A stretch of DNA of 64,000 bases from Rattus norvegicus (lineage: Eukaryota; Chordata; Mammalia; Rodentia; Muridae), in contig NC_086021.1 of the NCBI RefSeq assembly GCF_036323735.1, forward strand, positions 126,606,476 through 126,670,475, in the 5' to 3' direction. A program made the position numbers and the translations under genes. The notes below the pieces were generated by a model. It saw only the letters and a program-made list of their open reading frames with translations, did no database searches and was not told where the DNA came from. How positions within the stretch are numbered: the stretch's first letter is position 1; each line of letters begins with the position of its first letter. Shown piece by piece: positions 1-9,632 of this stretch.

Positions 1-36
1 TCTGCATTCTTTCTCAGCTTCAGAACTTGTTTCCCT

Positions 37-260
37 TTACCTCTTTATCTTATTTTTTACATTATTATTATTATTTACATGTGCGTGTGTGTATGTCTGT
101 ATATGTGCCTGTGCTGAGGTTAGGGACATCCATCCCTTGGAGCTGCAGTTCAGAGCAGTTGTAAGCTGCCTGACGTCGGTGCTAGGAGTTGAACTCGGGT
201 CCTCTTCAAGAACAGTACAATTGTTCTTAATCACTGAGCCATAGCTCAAGCCTCTCTGTT
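37..260 (-). mobile_element. B3/B2-like SINE, diverged
   Basis: On the minus strand the segment reads as a decayed B2/B3-type SINE: a degenerate 'ctgagccat' box near its right end, 'gaactcgggtcctc' in the middle, and a TG-rich, T-rich left end. It is old, with no clear target-site duplication. Confidence 0.6.
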
Positions 261-2439
261 TTTATTTTAAGACAGGGACTTGATAGCCAAGGCTGACCCT
301 CAACTCAAGGTGATCCTCTTGCCTCAGCCACCCAAGTGCTTACTTAGCTTTTAGTCATAGCTATAGTTTGGCTCAGTGTCCCTCAAATGTAGGTGGCAAT
401 GACTGAGTCTGGAGGGTGGCATTACTGGGAAATGATGAAAGTAAAGGATGTGGGGCCTAGGGAAGGTCTCTGGTCATGGGGTCAAGTCCTTGTGGAGAGC
501 AGGAGGCCCAGCCTCAGTCTGTAAGTGGCCTCACCCTGAACCCGGAGTTCACATTTTCTCATTCAGGCTGGAAACAGCAAGGACCAGCGCTCCTCCTGTC
601 TGTGTCCTCCCTGAAGACGCTGCAGGCGTCTGTGGAGACATCCAGCTTGTTACAAGTGTTCTGGGGTCCAAGCTGGAGTTCTCATGATGGCACAGCCACC
701 TGTCACTGCTGGGATGTTCTGTTTTGTTTTCGTCTTCTGAAAGTCTTATGTAGCCCAGGTTGGCCTCGATTTCCAACCCTCCATTTTTTTCACCTCTTGC
801 AGGCTGGATCATTTTTGTGCTTTATAAGCTAAGTGTCGCCTGTGTTTCACTGCAGTGACGTGAGGCTGACTCGTACGCTGATCTTGTAATGAGTTAAGAG
901 CTTTTCCTCACTGTGTGCTTCACTTCCCTACTTGCTTTGAACTCTGACTTAGAGCCTATCCAAACCAAGTCTCCCAAACTGCGGTCCCCAAGACCCCAAA
1001 ATAAGGGCCTTTCTTTCTTCCTTCCTTTTAACAAAGAGGATGAATGTTTTGTTTGTTTCTCGTGGTGTTGCAAAGCCAGTGTTTCACAGTGGGAAAACAA
1101 CAGCCATCACAGCACATGGCCAGACACCTGCAGCTGACGCTGTACGACCCGTCCCAGCATGCCCAGGCATTTCCAATGAGAAGACACGAAGGCTCTGACC
1201 GAAATCCAGTGGTGGAAATGGGCAAGTTACAAAATTACCTAAGATACACCACTGTTACCTGAATTATGAAATTCTTATAACCAGTAGGTAGGGTGTCACC
1301 ATGTAACTGTGGCTGGTCTGGAACTTGTTATGTAGACCGACCTTGAACTAACATCTGCCAGTTGAGTACTGGGATTAAATGGTGGTCTGTCACCAAACCC
1401 AGCTTCATAATCACTTTTCACTACAGATGATCTTAAGAATTCTAAACACCAGAGCTTAGCCCCTAGTCTAAGTACTTAGTATGGTGATTGTCAAAAATCT
1501 GTAAGCTGTGTTTATCTGTGTCCATTAGGAAGTTGGGGGTGGGCCTTAAGTAGCATTGCAAGAAGAGTTCCTTTCCTTCACGATTGCTAAGTTATGTCAA
1601 GTCCTCTAGTCTCCACTAATTTAAGACAAGCATGCTAGAGCTTGTCATGTCCCAGTTTTATCTGGGAGTGGAGGGGCACCATGGTCACTCCTCAATGAAC
1701 TTCACGTATTTCTCATACACTTCTTCACTCATTAATTCATCCAGCTCAGAAGGGTCACTCAGTGTCATCCTGACCAGTGAACAAGCCCTGGGTTTTTGGC
1801 AAGTGTTTCATTGACTTTAGTTACCTCTTCTGACCGAGGAGAGTAGGAGTTCACTGGCAGCCTTCACACTCTCCAAAGAACCAAATTCTTCTTGCTTTTA
1901 ATCTTGTCCCAAATTCAGGCACACAACAGTAAACTACATCTCCCAAAGCTTCCTGTGCAAAGTTGCAGATTCCTGTACCGTCCTCTGCTCTTACCCATTC
2001 CTGCTTCTCTTGTGAATTTACCCACTGACAGCAAAGTATCGAGCAGACAGCACAGTGCTTGGCGCCCAAGGCCGAGGCGGACAGGAGGCCAGGGCAATGC
2101 ACAGGCTGCATGCCACAGTCGGCCCATGCTTCTCGACACTCGCAGCAACACAGGATCCTCAGGACCTTGGGTTACTGCGCTTCACCTCCAGCACCGGGCC
2201 GGCAGGAATGGGGTGGGCCAGAGTAAAGGGAACATCAAGGCCCAGCAGGGTCTTTCATGTTTGTATGTTCTAAGCTTAAATTGATACTTTTATCTGCTTC
2301 AAATCACAAAACAAAATACTTAGTTTTATATACCTGAGAACTTTGTGTAAGTTCTGTTTTGTTTTTGCTTTTAGATAGGTTCTGTCTATATAGCCCAGAC
2401 TGTCCTTCAAGGCTACGGTCCAAGCTTCAAGCAGACCTG
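261..2439. other. Region upstream of Gchfr with no recognised gene
   Basis: No coding exon could be assigned. Open frames of up to 130 codons around 1892-2284 lack recognisable domains and overlap each other in several frames. Positions 1917-2200 are somewhat GC-richer and include an ACTACATCTCCCA motif near 1934 that resembles a ZNF143 half-site. In human, RMDN3 lies on this side of GCHFR on the opposite strand, but none of its exons was recognised here. Confidence 0.4.
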
Positions 2440-2805
2440 ACTCTGATTAGCTTCTGAGATGAGATCAAGCATGTTTAGGGTGAGGGAGGATTACATGGCT
2501 CTTCTTAAAATTGAAGGTGTTTATGCCCGAGATGAAACTAAGTTCTACTTAGGCAAGAGGTGTGCTTATGTGTACAAAGCAAAACACAATACAGTGACTC
2601 CTGGAGGCAAACCAAACAAAACCAGAGTGATCTGGGGAAAAGTAACTCAGGCCCATGGAAACAGTGGCATGGTTCGTGCCAAATTCCAAAGCAACCTTCC
2701 TGCAAAGGCCATTGGACACAGAATCCGTGTGATGCTGTACTCATCCCAGATTTAAACTAATGGAGAGTAAATAAATAAAAGTAAAAATAAAATAAAATAA
2801 AAAAG
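2440..2805 (+). pseudogene. Processed pseudogene of ribosomal protein L35a
   Basis: The open frame 2459-2755 matches the C-terminal 85 or so residues of ribosomal protein eL33 (Rpl35a) almost without a gap, from ALLKIEGVYARDE to the stop. There are no introns, and an A-rich tail with AATAAA-like units follows at 2768-2805, so this is a retrocopy. The normal first 20-25 residues are replaced by unrelated or scrambled sequence, and the apparent Met belongs to that degraded part. Several changes from the remembered parent replace Arg with Gln (TQAHG, KFQSN), as expected of CpG decay in a non-functional copy. It could be transcribed, but nothing here suggests a working ribosomal protein gene. Confidence 0.93.
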
Positions 2806-2884
2806 AATTTGGGTAAGGAGCCACTAGCCACTCCCTCAATTCCTCCTGGGGTAGCAAGCAGAGGATTAGAACTGCCCAGCTTTG

Positions 2885-2885
<1 letters not shown>

Positions 2886-2941
<56 letters not shown>
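2886..2941. repeat. (TG)n microsatellite
   Basis: About 28 uninterrupted TG units just downstream of the Rpl35a retrocopy. Confidence 0.97.
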
Positions 2942-2943
<2 letters not shown>

Positions 2944-3205
2944 GTGAGCAGGTCCAAAGTGTTCCTAGGTGGGTGGCCAGAAGTGTGCGACCCATCGGGA
3001 GCCAAAGTGGGACTGGGATTACAGGTGTGTATCGCCCCTGTTTATCTAGGAGAGGTTTGATTTTGTCACAGGGGTGAAATTTGATTGTGACAGTCACAAT
3101 TTTGATCTCAATAGAAAATTTCTAGGCAGATAGCCCAACCACCAGCACTTCACCTATACTTGTTGTTTTCTTCCTCTTCACTTTTTGTGGGGAGGAAAGT
3201 CCTTT

Positions 3206-3370
3206 GTTTGTTTTTTTAATTATTTATTTATGTGAGTACACACCTGAAAGGGGCATTGGATCCCATTACAGATGGTTATAAGCCAACATGTAATTGCTGG
3301 GAATTGAACTCAGGACCTCAGGAACAACAGTCAGTGTTCTTAACCACTGAGTCATCTATCTCTCCAGCCC
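3206..3370 (-). mobile_element. B2-type SINE
   Basis: Minus-strand B2 body: 'ctctccagcccc' marks its 5' end at 3370, followed by the degenerate tRNA-like part, the 'gaattgaactcagg' block and a T-rich tail complement at the left. Moderately diverged. Confidence 0.85.
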
Positions 3371-3660
3371 CTAAGGTTTATTTTTGTGTATATATGAGTG
3401 AGCATATACCTGTGGAGGCCTGAAGAGGGCATTGGCTCCCCTGGAGCAGGAGTTAGAAACAGGTGTGAGGCACCTGAAGTGGGAGCTAGGAACTGAACAG
3501 GGGCTCCCTGGAAGAGCAACAAGTGTTCTTAACTTCTGAGCCATTTCTGCAGTCCCATGGGGCAGGGGAACTTTTTGAGACAACATTTCACACTTCAACA
3601 CAGGCTGGCCTTGAACTTGAAGCAATCCTGTCTCGTGAGTACTAAGGCTAAAGATGTGAG

Positions 3661-3699
3661 CCACCATCACACACACACCACCACCACCACCACCACCAC
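3661..3699. repeat. (CA)n/(CAC)n simple repeat
   Basis: A short CA run passes into about nine CAC/ACC units. Confidence 0.9.
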
Positions 3700-4387
3700 G
3701 GACTCTCACTTTGTTACCCTAGTTGATCTTTTATTTCCAAGTTCAGTGATTCTCCTGCCTTGGTCTCTGAAGTAGCTGCAACCACAGCCATGCACCACAC
3801 ACTTAGCAATTTTCACAAATTCTAAGTTTTGTTTCTTTGCTATCTGTAGGGCAGTGTCTGGTGGTATAAAGATGTAGTTTAGGTTCAGGGGGTAGGGTGT
3901 TTGCTGCCAAGCCTGAGAACCTGAGTTTGAGCCCTGGGACTCACACAGTGAGAGGAGAGAGCTAACTCCTGAAAACTGTCTTATGACCTTCAGAAGGGAA
4001 CCAAGAGACAAGACACAGAATAAAACATTGTATTTCTAGGACTCCTAAGGCTTGAGGATCTGGTTGAACATCTCTGTCCCCTTGGAGTGCCTAGTGAAGT
4101 CAGTCGCCAATGCTGTTTCCCTATTCTTTTTGTTGGGGGGGGTTTGTTTGGGGGTTTTGTTTTGTCTTGTTCCTTTGTTTGCTTATATATTTTTTGTGGT
4201 TATTTTGAGACAGATTCATCTCTCTCTTTTAGTTACCTTTCTGTTGCTGAGATAAAATATTCAAAACAAATAAACAACAACAAACCCAGCAACTTAGGGG
4301 AGAAAGGGTTTATTTTATTCTAGCTCCCAGTTCCGACTTACAATGGAGCTTGGGATCAAACTCACTGAGCCATGGAACCGACCAAGG

Positions 4388-4388
<1 letters not shown>

Positions 4389-4444
<56 letters not shown>
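4389..4444. repeat. (AC)n microsatellite
   Basis: About 28 AC units, uninterrupted, about 1 kb upstream of the Gchfr start. Confidence 0.97.
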
Positions 4445-4446
<2 letters not shown>

Positions 4447-5269
4447 AGTTCTTTACAGGTTCCAGATGAGGCTTTTATTTTCACTACCCCAGTACTGGGG
4501 GTTAAATTTAGAGGCGTAGCCTTTGCCCTCTACCACTGAATTACAGCACCGCCCTTTCTGTCCCTTTAATGAGCTCTTTGTTAAACGTGTCTTATCCTTC
4601 TCGCTAAATTGTTGGGGTGCGAGAGCTGGTACGGGACAGGAAGAGGATCATATAAATAAATCAGACCAGTTAGGTAAGAAGTTCAGGTTTCCAGGCCAGG
4701 GGCGGGCGTGTTCCAGAGTGTTTTGGTCGTCTTTGCTTTTTAGGGAACCAATCAGAAGAATGTTGAACTGTCAACTTCTAGATGAGGGCGTGGAACAGCT
4801 AGTTGTGAACTCGCCGCCCTCCCTTGGGTATCAGGCTCAGGGATCGACGTTCCTGTGCCCCAGGTGTTACCCTGTGATCTGCGCGTGCTCCAGAGGCTCC
4901 CCGCAGGAGGAACGGGTTCCGCGCCTTTACAGCAGGCTGGCACCCAGCCAAGAGCGCAGATGATGCACGGACTTAATCTGCAGGGCCATAGGCATGCGAC
5001 AACCAGCAGCTACACTTGAAAATGACAAACCCTGGGACGCAAGACTGCGCAAGACCTGACACTCGCGTCTAGCCTAACTTCGTGCACTTAAGTTCTCAAG
5101 AGACAGGTCCTGGTGAGGACACGCAGTCTTCGCTTCTCTTTAGTCCCTAGCGCAGTTTTCCTTCTGCTACGTTGTGGGGACAGGAGGGAACCGGCGGGCA
5201 TCCGCCGGACTTTGGAGCCTGAGCGTGGAGGTGTTGCAGGAAGAGGGCAAAGGGGCAACAGGCACCCTG

Positions 5270-5456
5270 GACGCCATGGCTACTACTGCTAGTGGAGTCC
5301 GCGGGGACACGCCCGCTTCCAGGTCTCTGGGGCGGCGGGACCGCGGCGCGCGCTCCTGATTGGCCCGCGCGTTGTCCGCACGGCCGCCAAGCGCCGCCCG
5401 CGGACAGAGCAGGGAGTAACGGGGACTGTGGTCGCGGGCAGCCCCAGCCACTCACC
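5270..5456 (+). promoter_or_regulatory. Gchfr: Gchfr proximal promoter and 5' UTR, CpG-rich
   Basis: The stretch just upstream of the Gchfr ATG is rich in CpG (for example 'ggcggcgggaccgcggcgcgcg' around 5330-5352) and has no TATA box. An inverted CCAAT box, ATTGG at 5359-5363, sits about 95 bp before the start codon and could bind NF-Y. The exact transcription start cannot be read from sequence. Confidence 0.6.
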
Positions 5457-8400
5457 ATGCCCTACCTGCTCATCAGCACTCAGATCCGTATGGTGAGTAC
5501 CTGGAGTGGGTGACTGCGACAGCGATTCTGAGGGATTTTCCTGATGGTGCAGCAACCGACCCACCACGCCCCAGCAGCACGGACACTGGGCAGGGTCAAG
5601 CGACTGGGTGGGCCGGGGGTTCCTCGAGGACACCCATGACCCGCTTCACAAGCGCTGCAGCAAGGGCCCGCAGGCAGACAATGGCCACGCTAACCCGCGC
5701 GCACAGCGGCTGCACCTGTAGCCCCCTCCAGGCAGGGCTAGTTCCGACGCACAGAGAACTCAGAGGTGGAGAGGGCTGCAGGCGGTCTGGGGAGAGCACC
5801 ACGGGGGAGTCATGGATCACGCTTTTCTAGGTGAAGTTTCCTCAGGTGGGGGCGTGGGAGAGAGGTGGTACTGGCTGCTTTATAAGTCCCCCTAAATCCC
5901 CTTCCAAAGGATACCTGATGTTGCCTCTCACAGCTCAACAACGCCCAGCAGTGGGTACAAATCTAGCTCCCGGGGGATAGCTGGGAGTAGTGGGCTCATC
6001 ATGAAATCGGAGAGGTCTTGGCAATGCCCAGAGGGCAGTGGAAACCTGTACAGTTATTGAAATCTGGATTGCTGGGCACTTTCGCCTGTCTTCCTCCTCA
6101 AATAATAATTATTCTTTTAATTCTTTCCAAGTTTTGTGTACGCGTGTGTGTATATGTCTCATGTAGCATAGGCTGGCCTCAAGCTCGTTATGTGTTGGAG
6201 GCTAGCCTAGATTCTCATTTGCTGGCATGTCCCAGCAGGCATGGCTCTCTTAAATTATAGAGATTTGCTGCTGCTGTTGTCATTTGTTTGTTTGTTTTGT
6301 GGGGGAATTTGAGGCAGGATTTCTCTGTGTAGGCCCATCTGTCCTGGAACTCTGTAGACCAGGCTGGCCTCAAACTCAAGGGATCCACCTGCTCCTGCCT
6401 CCCGAATGCAGGGATCAAAGGTGTGCTCCATCACTGCCTGGCTGAGACTTGCCACATTTCACTTGTGTGCTCATCGCCTGACAAGCGCTGTGTTGTTTCT
6501 GCCTTTAGGCTTTTATGAGTAGTGCTAGGAACATAGGACTTTTTCTTGTTTTGTTCTTAATTTGGGGGTCAATTGTAACTTGGGAAGTTTACCTACCTGG
6601 GTACAATTTTTTATGTGGACACAAGTTCTCATTTCCTTCATTCTCCAAGTGATGCCAATACACAGGAAACCTGGCTGGTGGCCCCTGGCTTGAAAGCACC
6701 ACTAGGCAGGCAGTGTTTAGAGACAACGGGCAGGTTTTTGGGAAGTCAGAGAGGACCCACCGTGCTCCCCTCTCAGCTGTGCTCCACCTCCCCTTCACCT
6801 ACAGCTTCCCCCGGGGCGGGTGGGGAGGGGAACTGTGCACGCCTGCCTGGCACCCGGCTAAGCAGCTGCTGTGGCTTACCTTGCAGGAAGTGGGTCCCAC
6901 CATGGTGGGTGATGAGCACTCGGATCCAGAGCTGATGCAGCAGTTGGGGGCCTCCAAGAGACGAGTCCTGGGAAACAACTTGTAAGTCGTAGCGTCCTTC
7001 TGCACCTTCTTCCCTCCCTGGCAGCGCCTTGTAATGCTTTTCCCTTCACACAGCCATTAAGCCCAGAGGCAATAGCCACTGGAGGGCTTGCTCTCATCCT
7101 CAGTGCCCCTCAGGGCCCAGAGTTTACCAAAGAGAGTTTCCCACAAACACCCAGCCTTCCTTCACAAAGCAGCTCATCCTCAGTAGAAGTCTGGGTCAGC
7201 CTGTCCCAGGGATTTGGGGCTCTGGAAATGAACTGTTCTTGCCTTGTCCTCTCCCCTAAATCGGATCCCATCGACAAAGCCAAGCTTGAAGGGCGGGCTG
7301 AGTAAAGGAGCCCAGCCCCAGGAATAGAGCAGGACACCTGGGTCCTCTTGGGTTCCTGGCTTCCTTGTACTTGACCTCTTTCCTCAGACTCTTTCACATC
7401 ATCTCTTTGGTTAAACACTACTGCTTCCCTTTCTGCATCTCACCCTGAATTAGGGTTCTACTGCTGTGAGGAGACCCCATGACCAAGCAGAGGGTAGAGG
7501 GTTAATCCATGACAGTCATGGTGGGGAAAATGGCAGCAGGCAGACAGGTGCTGGGGCAGGAGCTGAGAGCTTTATAACCTGATCTACAGGCAGCAGTAGA
7601 GAGAGACAGTGACAGACAGAGACACACAGAGAGACACAGAGGCAGAGAGAAAGCCTGGTATGTGCTTTTGAAACCTCAAAGCCCACGCCCAGTGACTCAC
7701 TTCCTCCAAGGTCACACCTCCCAATCCTTCTAATCCAGTTCTCAACCTTCCTAATGCAAGACCCTTGAATACAGTTCCTCATATGGTGATGACCCCAATT
7801 ATTCTGTTGCTAATTATTAATTGTAATTTTACTAGTGTTATGAATCATAATGTAGGTATCTGATATGCAGTATATCTGATATGAGACCCCAGTGAAAAGA
7901 TCATTTGATATCCCCCAGGGGGTCATCACCTACAGGTTATGAACCTCTGTTGTAATTATTCTCAAATAATTCCACTCCCTAGTAACTAAGCATTCAAAAA
8001 TATAACCCTATGGGGCTATTTTCATTGGAGTCATCAAACAACTTAAAAAAGAAAGCACTAATTGGGGGCTTGCATTGAGTGAGCCCATAACCAAATGGCA
8101 GGGAGCACGGCAGCAGACAGGCCTAGCACCAGCTCAGTAGCTGAGGGCCTACATCTAATCTACACACAGAAGACAGACACTGGGCCTGGAGTGGCCTTTT
8201 GAAAATTAAAAGCCCATCCCCGGTGACACAGTTCCTCCGACAAGGCCACACCTTCTAATCCTTCCCCAAACAGTCCCACTAACTAGGGACCAAGCATTCA
8301 AACATATGAGCCTTTAGGGCCATTCTCGTTCAAACTACCTCACCCTCCCTACTATTGGGGGAGAAGCACCAAGTGGGTTCAGAACTGTCAGAGGCCCAAA

Positions 8401-9115
8401 TGCAAGAAGGGAAGAGACAAACAGATCTCAGCCCCTTGGTCAAGGCACAGAGAAGTCACTCCTATCTCTTGCCATTAGAGTTTGCTTCAAGATGCCAAGC
8501 TTGGGTTAGGATCCCTTATCTGCTTCATGCTCTTTACAAATCAAGGGAATTCAAACTTTCTCTGTGACAGCAAACGGCTCATGGATCCAGGTGCTATCAG
8601 GTGCTAACCAGGTGCTACCAGGTGCTAACCAGGTGCCAACCTTTTTGCAGCTGCAGGATTGCAGGGTAGCCAGAGAGGGGCCATGAAGGGCAGACTAGTC
8701 CAGTGGGTACTTAGACTAACACACAGCAGCTGCAAGGCTACCCTGGAGCCTGCTCTGCTGTTCACGGCAAGCAGAGCTGACCAGCCTGTTTTCACGTGTC
8801 GACTGAAAGAGTAAAGGTATTTTCATCACACTGTTAAAGCAAGAAGCGTGTAGCAAGTAACAGAACAGAGGCTGTGGGCTTCACCTATCACCAGGCAAGT
8901 GCCCAGCAAACAGGCCTGGCCCTGAGTAGACACTAGCTTTGTGTGGGTGCTCACTGCATTACCTCACGACACTCTCCTGGTCTCTTTACAGTTATGAATA
9001 CTACGTCAATGACCCTCCTCGAATAGTCCTGGACAAGCTGGAATGCAGGGGCTTCCGAGTGTTAAGCATGACAGGGGTGGGCCAGACGCTGGTGTGGTGT
9101 CTGCACAAGGAATGA
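5457..9115 (+). CDS. Gchfr: GTP cyclohydrolase I feedback regulatory protein (GFRP)
   Basis: Three coding exons: 5457-5492, 6887-6981 and 8992-9115. Donors are gtgagt and gtaagt and acceptors are ttgcag and ttacag. Joined, they give 84 residues, the normal length for the family, from MPYLLISTQIRME to TLVWCLHKE. The protein is a small cytosolic/nuclear subunit that, in known family members, forms pentamers capping the GTP cyclohydrolase I decamer. It mediates inhibition by tetrahydrobiopterin and activation by phenylalanine, so it sets flux into BH4 synthesis. The start is the only ATG giving this N-terminus and has a good context (caccATGc). AATAAA at 9422 implies a 3' UTR of about 330 bases. 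The gene converges with Dnajc17, whose stop codon is about 520 bp away. No disrupted residues were seen. Confidence 0.98.
6296..6444 (-). mobile_element. B1 SINE (Gchfr intron 1)
   Basis: Minus-strand B1: 'gaggcaggatttctctgtgtag' through 'gtagaccaggctggcctcaaactc' to 'cactgcctggctgag'. Confidence 0.92.
7448..8030 (+). mobile_element. Rodent interspersed repeat, split by a hAT element
   Basis: Begins 'agggttctactgctgtgagg', with 'cccatgaccaagcag', 'ggcagcaggcagacaggtgctgg' and 'acttcctccaaggtcacacctcc', a common rodent repeat whose family name I cannot give with certainty. It continues after the URR1-like insertion as 'ccactccctagtaactaagcattcaaa'. The CT/AG-rich part around 7599-7640 has drifted into a simple repeat. 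Confidence 0.7.
7738..7952 (+). mobile_element. URR1-like nonautonomous hAT DNA element
   Basis: 'ttctcaaccttcctaatg', 'acagttcctcatatggtgatgacccc', 'gttatgaatcataatgtaggtatctgatatgcag' and 'gggggtcatcacctacaggttatgaacctctg' follow the rodent URR1 consensus as I remember it, with roughly complementary ends. It sits inside the repeat at 7448-8030. Confidence 0.75.
8046..8340 (+). mobile_element. Second copy of the rodent interspersed repeat
   Basis: Shares 'cagttcctccgacaaggccacacct', 'agtcccactaactagggaccaagcattcaaa' and 'gagcctttagggccattctcgttcaaac' with the copy at 7448-8030, so two copies of one family lie head to tail. Confidence 0.7.
8588..8635. repeat. Five phased CAGGTG E-boxes in Gchfr intron 2
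   Basis: CAGGTG begins at 8588, 8598, 8609, 8619 and 8630, so the spacing alternates 10, 11, 10, 11 bp. The local unit is CAGGTGCTAAC or CAGGTGCTAC. CAGGTG is the core read by ZEB, SNAIL and class I bHLH factors. It may be either a short tandem duplication or a regulatory cluster. Confidence 0.85.
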
Positions 9116-9421
9116 CCTGCTTGAGCTGACTTGTGCGTAGGGTATATATTCTTTGGAGGGATCGCCATGTGCCCTGTCCATAATCTTGCATCACTGTCTC
9201 CCCTGTCGCTCTCTTTCCAAATTGTCAACTTCCTTGCCCAACACTGATGGGCTGTGAACAGCCTCAGGAACCTTGCTGCGGTTGGTTGGGTACAGCAGGC
9301 CCTGCCCCGGCTCCTTCAGCTTCCCCCAGCTGGACCTGGCCCTGCCTCTTGCTGTAGGCCATGTGCAGAAGGCAAGCTACCCTGAGGATGGTCCCTGGAT
9401 CCTACACAGCTAATCCAAGCC

Positions 9422-9427
9422 AATAAA
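9422..9427 (+). terminator. Gchfr: Gchfr polyadenylation signal
   Basis: AATAAA about 310 bases after the Gchfr stop, followed about 15-25 bases later by the TG/T-rich stretch 'agtgttgttcctcagttctgtgtg', a good downstream element. Confidence 0.85.
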
Positions 9428-9581
9428 GGGCTCTCACAAGTGTTGTTCCTCAGTTCTGTGTGCAGTGACTCCTGAGATGCACCATTCTCTATTGGTCGAT
9501 CCCCGCCCATGCAAGAAGATAGAAGCCCTCGAAGATAGAGCCCAGCCCAAGAGAAAGAAAAGTAGACTGTTTTTTAAAAAG

Positions 9582-9587
9582 TTTATT
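9582..9587 (-). terminator. Dnajc17: Dnajc17 polyadenylation signal
   Basis: TTTATT on the plus strand reads AATAAA on the minus strand, 46 bases after the Dnajc17 stop, giving a very short 3' UTR. Confidence 0.85.
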
Positions 9588-9632
9588 GGTGATGACTCAA
9601 AAGGGTGTGGGGTGGGAAGGCTGAAGTCGGGG

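Noticed and set aside
1892..2284. 130-codon plus-strand frame near a ZNF143-like half-site
   Set aside because: No recognisable domain, competing frames on both strands and no splice or polyadenylation context.
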